From: a virus
Virus record (IMG/VR): IMGVR_UViG_3300008450_000392
Span: 1 to 25,897 of that record
Direction: 5' to 3' (one strand)
DNA: 25,897 nt
A program made the position numbers and the translations under genes. This document shows positions 15,337 through 21,040 of the stretch, piece by piece. The notes under the pieces were generated by a model that searched no databases, was not told the DNA's origin, and saw only the letters and a program-made list of their open reading frames with translations. The first letter of the stretch is position 1. Each line of letters opens with the position of its first letter.

Positions 15337-16935
15337 ATGGCTGCATATGATGACTGGATGGACTCAGTTCCTCTAAGACAAGCTGTAAGTCAATACACTG
15401 TTGACGAACAAACAAAGGCTGCTGCCATGCGTGAAGCTGCTGCTACTACAACACCAGCAACCCAGGCTAAGCCAGCAGTAACATATAGAGTAAAGTCTGG
15501 TGATACTGTAAGTGAAATTGCTGCAGCTAATGGCATGACCACTAAGGAACTTCTTGCTATCAACCCACAGTTGACAAGCAATCCTAAGTACAACGGTGGA
15601 AGCACAATCTTTTCTAATACAAAGATTATTCTTGAGCCAGCTGTTAAAGCATCGACTGCTTCAAGAACAGATTCTGCAGCAACTGGTCCAACAACTACAA
15701 CACCAACCACAACAACTCCGACTACTACGACTCCTACAACAACAGAGCCGACGACAACAGAGCCAACAACTACTACACCAACAACCACCACTCCTACAAC
15801 TACAACACCGACTACTACTCAGCCAACAAACATTGATAATGCTGCGTTAAATTCAGTGCTTGACCAAATTGCTGCACTTGCTCAGCAGATGGCAGATATG
15901 CAGACAGCTGCTGCAGCAGAGGCTGCTAAGCCAAAGGTTGTTGGCGTACGTACAGTACGCAAGACAGGTGGCGTAGTCGAGACAGTTCAAGTTATGTCTG
16001 ATGGAACAGATGGCTCGGTCGTAGATACTTACAAAGACTTTGGCGCTAAAGATTCCGTTATGAAGATGTTTGAAAATACTGGTCTTGGTGCTGACTTTAT
16101 TAAGACACTTACCGATTCTATTGACAAGGTATATGAAGAAAACATCATGCCAACTGATGAGCAGATTCTTAACAGCATCTACTCAAGTGATGCATATAAG
16201 ACTCGGTTTGCTGCTAACGAAACAATCAAGAAGCGTATGGCAGAAGGCAAAGGTATGCCTGGCGACCGCTTGCTCTCACCACGAGAATACATTGCAGCAG
16301 AAGCTGGATACAGAGAGATATTGCAGAACGCAAACCTTCCTGCTGGATTCTATGATACACAAGATGATTTCACCAGACTTATTGAAAATTCAATTAGCAC
16401 AGCTGAACTAACAGAGCGCGTAAATATTGCACAAAATGCACTTAACAATGCAGATGCCAATATCGTTAATGCTCTTAAGACTTATTACGGTATGAGCACT
16501 GGCGACCTTACTGCTTATCTTCTTGATAAGGATAAGGCATTTAGTGTTATTAACTCACGTTACCAATACACAAAAACAACAGAAGAAGCCAAGAAGATGT
16601 ATGGCGCTGCTGAGATTGGTGGAGCTGCATCTCGTGCAGGCATGGGTGCAACCAAGGGATTTGCCGAAGAGATTTATACAGCAGGCAAAGGCTCTATGGC
16701 AGAGCAAGCATTCCAAGGAGCAGCACGTCAGCAATCAGACTACAGCAGATTGCTTGGTCTTTATGGCGAGACTGCTGGTCAAGAAGATTTGGCTCGTGAA
16801 AATCTTGGTCTTGCAGGTGGCGCAGAGGTTGGCATTAAAACAAAGAAGCTCGCTTCTAAAGAGCGAGCAAAGTTTGCTACCCGCAGTGCTATTGACAAGA
16901 CATCACTCGGTCGCGCTACAGCAGCCGACGTTTAA
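15337..16935 (+). CDS. LysM and Thr-Pro-repeat virion protein, 532 aa
   Basis: ATG at 15337, three nt after the previous stop (GGGG ahead). A short Ala-rich head is followed by LysM at 49-101 (TYRVKSGDTVSEIAAANGMT...NTKIILEPA), a rigid PTTTT repeat at 118-164, a short coiled coil (about 170-190) and a helical C-terminal half with FYDTQDDFTRLIENSI and Gly/Ala-rich AAEIGGAASRAGMGATKGFA. The LysM shares the insert NPKY...G...I with that of the 533-aa protein, so the two LysM domains look paralogous. It is last in the block before the scaffold gene. Probable role: peptidoglycan contact during DNA entry. Confidence 0.8.
   Translation: MAAYDDWMDSVPLRQAVSQYTVDEQTKAAAMREAAATTTPATQAKPAVTYRVKSGDTVSEIAAANGMTTKELLAINPQLTSNPKYNGGSTIFSNTKIILEPAVKASTASRTDSAATGPTTTTPTTTTPTTTTPTTTEPTTTEPTTTTPTTTTPTTTTPTTTQPTNIDNAALNSVLDQIAALAQQMADMQTAAAAEAAKPKVVGVRTVRKTGGVVETVQVMSDGTDGSVVDTYKDFGAKDSVMKMFENTGLGADFIKTLTDSIDKVYEENIMPTDEQILNSIYSSDAYKTRFAANETIKKRMAEGKGMPGDRLLSPREYIAAEAGYREILQNANLPAGFYDTQDDFTRLIENSISTAELTERVNIAQNALNNADANIVNALKTYYGMSTGDLTAYLLDKDKAFSVINSRYQYTKTTEEAKKMYGAAEIGGAASRAGMGATKGFAEEIYTAGKGSMAEQAFQGAARQQSDYSRLLGLYGETAGQEDLARENLGLAGGAEVGIKTKKLASKERAKFATRSAIDKTSLGRATAADV
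15688..15822 (+). repeat. 15-bp coding minisatellite, nine PTTT(T/E/Q) units
   Basis: Nine consecutive pentapeptide units (PTTTT, with PTTTE in units 4-5 and PTTTQ in unit 9) are encoded by nine different 15-mers. Proline is cca, ccg or cct, and threonine uses all four codons. The protein repeat is conserved while the DNA repeat is scrambled. The product would be an extended, stiff linker between the LysM domain and the C-terminal domain. Confidence 0.85.
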
Positions 16936-17075
16936 TTAGGTTCCGCTTCAGACCGTCCAGCCCTGAAGTGTGTATAAGCCTGGAAGTCATCACGTCTACG
17001 AATTACTACCCCTGGTAAGGAGTACGTGTGGTGCAAACCCGATGAGGGTCAACCAACTAAAAGGGAGAAAAAACA
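16936..17075 (+). promoter_or_regulatory. 140-nt structured leader before scaffold and capsid genes
   Basis: This is the longest gap inside the late gene block. Visible pairings are CTTCAG (16946-16951) with CTGAAG (16963-16968), CACGT (16991-16995) with ACGTG (17024-17028) enclosing TACC-CCT-GGTA (17007-17017), and ACCC (17037-17040) with GGGT (17046-17049). TATAAG at 16973-16978 could be a -10, without a good -35. A strong AAGGGAGAAA site follows for the scaffold gene. It could be a promoter region for capsid genes, an RNA processing site or a cis-acting RNA. Confidence 0.45.
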
Positions 17076-17528
17076 ATGGCAGATAACTACGAATACGATA
17101 TCGAAGACGACGAAGACGACTTCAATGACACTGGTCTAGTGAAGAAACTTCGTAAGCAAATCGACGGACTTCAGAAACAATTGAAGGAAAGAGATACGCT
17201 TATTGAGGAATTCACAACCTACAGTCATGAAGCATCAGTCGGAGAAATCCTAGAGTCATTCGGACTAAATGCAAGAATCGCTCAGTTCATTCCATCAGAT
17301 GTCGAAGCCGACCCTGATGCAGTAGCTGAATGGCTAAATGAATACGGTGATGCCTTTGGTATTGAAGCCGTTGAAGAGGGAGGGGAAGCCTCCCCAGATG
17401 CTCAAGCATATGAGCAAATGTCGGACTTTGAAGATGGAGAATACAACCCATATGTCGGTCAGGACTTGCAATCTCGTATTGCAAATGCCTCATCGCCAGA
17501 AGAGTTGAAGTCCTTACTCAGAGGCTGA
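17076..17528 (+). CDS. capsid scaffold-like protein, 150 aa
   Basis: Lies directly before the major capsid gene with a strong AAGGGAG site. The protein is very acidic (start DIEDDEDDF), has a coiled coil at about 22-47 (VKKLRKQIDGLQKQLKERDT) and ends in a small charged helix (SPEELKSLLRG), the usual design of phage scaffolding proteins whose C-terminal helix touches the capsid protein. It would direct procapsid assembly and leave or be degraded before maturation. The call rests on position, charge and coiled coil. No protease motif is seen. Confidence 0.75.
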   Translation: MADNYEYDIEDDEDDFNDTGLVKKLRKQIDGLQKQLKERDTLIEEFTTYSHEASVGEILESFGLNARIAQFIPSDVEADPDAVAEWLNEYGDAFGIEAVEEGGEASPDAQAYEQMSDFEDGEYNPYVGQDLQSRIANASSPEELKSLLRG

Positions 17529-17560
17529 TAGTCCACACTCAACCCTAATAGAAGGAAATC

Positions 17561-18538
17561 ATGCCTACTACACCAGCAACGTCAACTACGACATCAACGA
17601 TGTCGAACTTGATTCAGACCTCGTATGACAAGTTCATCGAGTTCAACCTTCGCTCTGAGCCAATGTTCCGCAAGTTTGCGGACAAGCGCCCAGTCGATGT
17701 TACAAACCCAGGTAACACTGTGGTATTTCAGGTCTACAAGGACCTCTCACGTCAGACAACAGCTCTGACACAGACACAAGACCCAGATGCAGTAACACTT
17801 AACAACACCGACAAGGTGAACGTTACTGTTGATGAATACGGTAACGCAGTTATCACAACAGAGCGTTTGGCTCTTGAGTCACTTTCAGCTGTAGACCCAG
17901 CAGTTGCAGACATGCTCGCATTCAACATGCGTGATTCATTGGATGCACTTGTATGGGCTAAGCTAACAGGACTAGCAACAGGTCGCTTCACAGGAACAAC
18001 ATCTGCTGATGAGTCAACACTCAACGGTGAGAACGTTTCTTCAAGCACAACAGCACCATACATTTCTTCAGCACTTGCTCGCAAGGCTGTTGCAAAGCTT
18101 CGTGGTGCATCAGTTCAGCCACGCGATGGTGGCTTCTATACAGCGCTTATCCACCCAGATGTATCTTTCGACCTTCGTTCAGAAGCAGCATCTGCAGGTA
18201 ACGTTTCATGGCAGCTCCCACACACATACACAGAGGCTGGCGTAGCTAACCTCTGGAATGGTGAAATCGGTATCTTCGACCAGGTTCGTTATATCGAAAC
18301 ACCACGTGCTGAGTCAATCTCAGGTTCAGGAACTTCAAAGGTTTACGCAACAGTAATCCTTGGAAAGCAGGCTCTTGTTGAGGCTGTTTCATATGAGCCA
18401 AAGACTGTTATCGGTCCAGTTACAGATAAGTTGATGCGCTTCCGCCCAGCGGGTTGGAAGGGTCTTCTCGGATGGAACGTCTACCGCAAGGAAGCACGTT
18501 ACGTCATCCAGACCAAGTCAAGCATCGCATCTGCGTAA
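17561..18538 (+). CDS. major capsid protein (HK97 fold, N4 gp56-like)
   Basis: ATG at 17561 follows GAAGGA. 325 aa. After a Thr/Ser-rich start come SYDKFIEFNLRSEPMFRKFA, GNTVVFQVYKDLSRQTTALT, a long helix region (VADMLAFNMRDSLDALVWAK) and VKAKLRGA-like and HPDVSFDLRSEA segments, then GEIGIFDQVRYIETPRAE and a final strand pair with LMRFRPAGWKGLLGWNVYRKE. This order (E-loop region, spine helix, 'HP', 'G..dqvr.ietp', 'd....rp.gwk' ending) matches the N4-gp56 family as I know it. The strong hairpin 9 nt after the stop fits a highly expressed gene. Confidence 0.88.
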   Translation: MPTTPATSTTTSTMSNLIQTSYDKFIEFNLRSEPMFRKFADKRPVDVTNPGNTVVFQVYKDLSRQTTALTQTQDPDAVTLNNTDKVNVTVDEYGNAVITTERLALESLSAVDPAVADMLAFNMRDSLDALVWAKLTGLATGRFTGTTSADESTLNGENVSSSTTAPYISSALARKAVAKLRGASVQPRDGGFYTALIHPDVSFDLRSEAASAGNVSWQLPHTYTEAGVANLWNGEIGIFDQVRYIETPRAESISGSGTSKVYATVILGKQALVEAVSYEPKTVIGPVTDKLMRFRPAGWKGLLGWNVYRKEARYVIQTKSSIASA

Positions 18539-18546
18539 CTTTGACG

Positions 18547-18572
18547 GAAGGGGGAGGGCAACCTCCCCCTTC
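18547..18572 (+). terminator. strong hairpin after the capsid gene
   Basis: GAAGGGGGAGG, loop GCAA, CCTCCCCCTTC: a perfect 11-bp stem closed by a GNRA tetraloop, 8 nt after the capsid stop. The following TACTTAAGG has a poor T tract. It could be a leaky terminator that lowers expression of downstream genes, or a 3' stabilising structure for capsid mRNA. Confidence 0.7.
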
Positions 18573-18586
18573 TACTTAAGGAAGAT

Positions 18587-18775
18587 ATGCCAAAGAAAAA
18601 ACCAGAACCAGACGTAAGTTTCTTGACACCTCTTAAGCACCATGCTGTACAAGCACATGAGTTGTATACAGAGTACAAGAATGCAGGATTTACGGAAGGT
18701 GAAGCGTGGGAATTATTAATGCGACAGCTTCCAGAACTTGAATTAGAAACTATAGAATTTTTAGATGAGGAGTAA
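18587..18775 (+). CDS. small hypothetical protein, 62 aa
   Basis: ATG at 18587 after TAAGGAAG. The N-terminus is basic (MPKKKPEPD), the middle helical and the C-terminus acidic (LPELELETIEFLDEE). The central YTEYKNAGFTEGEAWELLM looks like a short helix-turn-helix seen in many small phage proteins after the capsid gene, of unknown role. Its last codons (GATGAGGAG) supply the ribosome binding site of the next gene five nt later. Confidence 0.75.
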   Translation: MPKKKPEPDVSFLTPLKHHAVQAHELYTEYKNAGFTEGEAWELLMRQLPELELETIEFLDEE

Positions 18776-18780
18776 GTAAA

Positions 18781-19164
18781 ATGGCAGCAAAGAAGCCAAC
18801 AGGCGAATTTCCAAAGAGAAACTCTAGCTTGGCAAAGTTTATTAAAAGTAGCGATAGTGGTAAAAGTTTTACTCAAGCAGAAGCACGTACAGCTGCTGGA
18901 AAATATCGTGATATGGAAAAAGCAGCAGGTCCAAAAGGATTTAGCGGAATGGGTGCGTTGGACAGGTCAGGCGTTGCTTTAGGCAAAGCAGAAGCTGCAG
19001 TCAAAGCAATGAGAAAGCCAGCAGCTAAGAAAGCAACTTTGCCAGCAGCACGAGGCGCTAAGCCACTTCTACCAGTTAAGCCAGCTCGTCCAGCACGTCC
19101 AGCTGCAACAACTCGCCAAGTTGGCAAGGCGAAGCCACTAATGCCAAAGAAGAAGGCTCGCTAA
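18781..19164 (+). CDS. basic Ala/Lys/Pro-rich protein, 127 aa
   Basis: ATG at 18781. The first 75 residues contain FTQAEARTAAGKYRDMEKAAG and look helical. The last 50 are a histone-like tail of Lys, Ala and Pro (AVKAMRKPAAKKATLPAARG...MPKKKAR). The strong positive charge suggests binding to nucleic acid or to the inner capsid surface. It is the largest of the small post-capsid basic proteins. Its stop is followed directly by the TTG of the 18-codon ORF. Confidence 0.75.
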   Translation: MAAKKPTGEFPKRNSSLAKFIKSSDSGKSFTQAEARTAAGKYRDMEKAAGPKGFSGMGALDRSGVALGKAEAAVKAMRKPAAKKATLPAARGAKPLLPVKPARPARPAATTRQVGKAKPLMPKKKAR

Positions 19165-19221
19165 TTGCCAGCAAAAATGTGCAAGAAGTGTGGCAAAGCC
19201 AAGTCAAAGTGTAAGTGCTAA
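19165..19221 (+). CDS. tiny Cys-rich ORF, 18 aa
   Basis: The frame from TTG at 19165 reads MPAKMCKKCGKAKSKCKC and stops with the TAA at 19219-19221, whose last A starts the next gene's ATG. It fills exactly the gap between two tightly packed genes (TAATTG before, TAATG after). Four Cys in a CxxC...CxC arrangement plus seven Lys resemble half of a zinc ribbon or zinc knuckle. An inner ATG at 19177 would give 14 residues. Because it is so short, it may be a coupling ORF and not a stable protein. Confidence 0.5.
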   Translation: MPAKMCKKCGKAKSKCKC

Positions 19222-19379
19222 TGCCAAAGAAGAAGCAAGTTTGGGATAAGCCAAACCCAAAGAAAGTTTCTAAACCACTTACATCAGCGCAGAAAGCATC
19301 AGCCAAGGCTGCAGCTAAAGCAGCAGGACGTAAGTATCCGAACCTCGTTGACAACATGAGAGCAGCAAAGAAGAAGTAA
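19221..19379 (+). CDS. small basic protein, 52 aa
   Basis: ATG at 19221 overlaps the preceding stop (TAATG), and its TAA abuts the next ATG. It begins MPKKKQVWDKPNPKKVSKPL and continues with an Ala/Lys helix (SAQKASAKAAAKAAGRKYPN) ending in AAKKK. The Trp-containing head plus helical basic tail looks conserved from memory in environmental phage genomes. Likely nucleic-acid or capsid binding by charge; no function known. Confidence 0.75.
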   Translation: MPKKKQVWDKPNPKKVSKPLTSAQKASAKAAAKAAGRKYPNLVDNMRAAKKK

Positions 19380-19655
19380 ATGGACCCAAGACTAAAGCGA
19401 GCAGGTGTATCTGGTTTCAATAAGCCAAAGGCTACACCTAGCCATCCAAAAAAGTCGCACGTTGTCGTAGCCAAATCTGGCTCACAAGTAAAGACTATTC
19501 GCTTTGGTCAGCAAGGTGTGTCTGGTTCACCAGAGAAATCTGGTGAAACCAGAGCATACAAACAACGTCGCCAAAGTTTTAAGGCACGTCATGCAAAGAA
19601 CATTAACAAGGGTGTCATGTCGGCAGCCTATTGGGCAGACAAGGTGAAGTGGTAA
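19380..19655 (+). CDS. conserved basic phage protein, 91 aa
   Basis: ATG at 19380 follows the previous stop without a gap. The sequence opens MDPRLKRAGVSGFNKPKATP and includes HPKKSHVVVAK, KTIRFGQQGVSGS and ends FKARHAKNINKG...AAYWADKVKW. I recognise this pattern as a widespread small protein in uncultured and cultured aquatic phages, with no assigned activity. It is strongly basic, with an Arg/His/Lys-rich C-terminal half. The stop overlaps the next start (TAATG). Confidence 0.8.
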   Translation: MDPRLKRAGVSGFNKPKATPSHPKKSHVVVAKSGSQVKTIRFGQQGVSGSPEKSGETRAYKQRRQSFKARHAKNINKGVMSAAYWADKVKW

Positions 19656-19909
19656 TGGCAAAGATTTTCCGTGGACCAACTATGAAGATAAAGCTTGGGT
19701 TGGCAAACGACCTATGGTTTGTTTCATACCCATGGGGAAAGACTGTTGTTAAAGACAACGGAACCTGGAAGACAATCGTATCCCCGCAAGATTCATCTCT
19801 TGCCGATTATGACAAGGTTCTGCGCGGTGGGTATGACAACCCAATTACAGATGCGGAAGCAGCAGAGTTAACTGCTGCTGGTTATGGGGATTACATTGTC
19901 GAATTGTAG
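19655..19909 (+). CDS. hypothetical protein, 84 aa
   Basis: The true start is the ATG at 19655 overlapping the previous stop. A longer frame from TTG at 19631 is unlikely. The product is compact and beta-rich with many aromatics (LANDLWFVSYPWGKTVVKDN, GTWKTIVSP), then a short helix (DAEAAELTAAGYGDYIVEL). No cysteine or catalytic motif is seen. Unknown function. Its last 14 nt overlap the next gene if that starts at TTG 19896. Confidence 0.75.
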   Translation: MAKIFRGPTMKIKLGLANDLWFVSYPWGKTVVKDNGTWKTIVSPQDSSLADYDKVLRGGYDNPITDAEAAELTAAGYGDYIVEL

Positions 19910-20138
19910 AAGCGGTTGCAAAACACAAGACCATGCAAACTGGGGCGAGTGTGCTCGTGCAGCCAATCTAAGTATTGGCAACGAGCAAGTTAGCAATACG
20001 TTAAAGAGTAATGAAAAAGAATTAACAGCCTATCGTGATGCTCGTAAGCTTGGTATACAACCAGCATCAACAAGGATGAAAGATATCCAGAAAGCCGTGA
20101 GGGTTTCTGAAGCTACTGGAAGGGCAGCGAAAGCGTAA
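19896..20138 (+). CDS. conserved small Cys-containing phage protein, 80 aa
   Basis: TTG at 19896 is preceded by GGGGA about 7 nt upstream, and the resulting start MSNCRSGCKTQDHANWGECA has its Cys cluster at the very N-terminus, as in the relatives that I recall. ATG at 19884 would add four residues but has no ribosome binding site. Three Cys and one His (C-x3-C...H...C) could bind a metal. The rest is a helical Asn/Glu/Lys stretch followed by a basic tail (RMKDIQKAVRVSEATGRAAKA). It is linked to the next gene by TAATG. Confidence 0.75.
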   Translation: MSNCRSGCKTQDHANWGECARAANLSIGNEQVSNTLKSNEKELTAYRDARKLGIQPASTRMKDIQKAVRVSEATGRAAKA

Positions 20139-21037
20139 TGGCAACATTAAACCAGCTAGTCGAACAGACTATTGCAGAGGTTGGTTCTTATGTAAAGAAC
20201 CAGGAATCTGTTACAGTCATTACATCATCTATGGATAATGATGACCTGACAGTTGCAATCGATGATGCATCATCTCTTAGTAAGGGCATTGTCGAGATTG
20301 ATGAAGAGCTTATCTATGTGAAGAAGTCAATCAAGGACAGCGGTACTATCCAGATTCTTGGCGTTGCAGGTAACCCTGTAGGTCGTGGCTGGCGTGGCAC
20401 AACAGCAACAAGTCACGTTGCTGGCTCAGTTGTACGTAACAACCCGCTGTTCCCAAAGACTCAGGTCAAGCGAGCCATCCTAGAAACAATCAAGGGAATG
20501 TCATTCCCTGTTATCGCTAATGAAACATTCCAGTTCAATGGGTCTGACTACTCATACATCATGCCAGATGCACTAGAAGATATCACTGGTATCTCATGGG
20601 ATGTGCCAGACTCAACAGGAGTATGGCAGATAATTAAGAACTGGCGACTAGATACAAACTACTACGATGCCACATCAGGAACTACTAAGCAGGCTTTAGT
20701 TCTAAAAGAAACCCCTATGCCTGGTCGTGATGTACGAGTTCAGTACACAAAGTTCCCAACAGTTATTACTGATAATCAAGAATTAACCGTAAGCGGTCTG
20801 CCATCTTCTTGCGAAGATGTAGTTCGTCTCGGTGCTATGTATCGTCTACTGTCAACAGTAGATGCAGGAAAGGTTACCGCAGTATCTGTATCCGCAGATG
20901 CACTTGACCAACCAGTTGCAGCTGGTGCATCAACCAGTGCTGCTAAGTATATTTTCCAGCTTTACACTGTTCGCTTGGCGGAGGAAATCGCAAAGCAGCA
21001 GGCAAACTTCCTAAACACAATCCAGTATACGAGGTAA
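20138..21037 (+). CDS. head-tail connector/adaptor-like protein, 299 aa
   Basis: ATG at 20138 overlaps the previous stop. Residues 1-20 form a helix. Residues 28-95 are a beta-rich domain with GIVEIDEELIYV and GRGWRGTTATSHVAGSVVRN. A helical and beta part follows with KRAILETIKGMSFPV and WQIIKNWRLDTNYY, and a C-terminal helix SAAKYIFQLYTVRLAEEIAKQQANF. Position between capsid/small basic genes and fibre genes, plus the fold, suggests a head-completion or tail adaptor protein. The GRGWRGTTA...H..GS.V motif also appears in the next gene, so the two share a domain. Confidence 0.65.
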   Translation: MATLNQLVEQTIAEVGSYVKNQESVTVITSSMDNDDLTVAIDDASSLSKGIVEIDEELIYVKKSIKDSGTIQILGVAGNPVGRGWRGTTATSHVAGSVVRNNPLFPKTQVKRAILETIKGMSFPVIANETFQFNGSDYSYIMPDALEDITGISWDVPDSTGVWQIIKNWRLDTNYYDATSGTTKQALVLKETPMPGRDVRVQYTKFPTVITDNQELTVSGLPSSCEDVVRLGAMYRLLSTVDAGKVTAVSVSADALDQPVAAGASTSAAKYIFQLYTVRLAEEIAKQQANFLNTIQYTR

Positions 21038-21040
21038 CGA

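Noticed and set aside
16936-17075. cobalamin or other known riboswitch
   Set aside because: Some short motifs looked suggestive, but no conserved core boxes of a known class could be identified.
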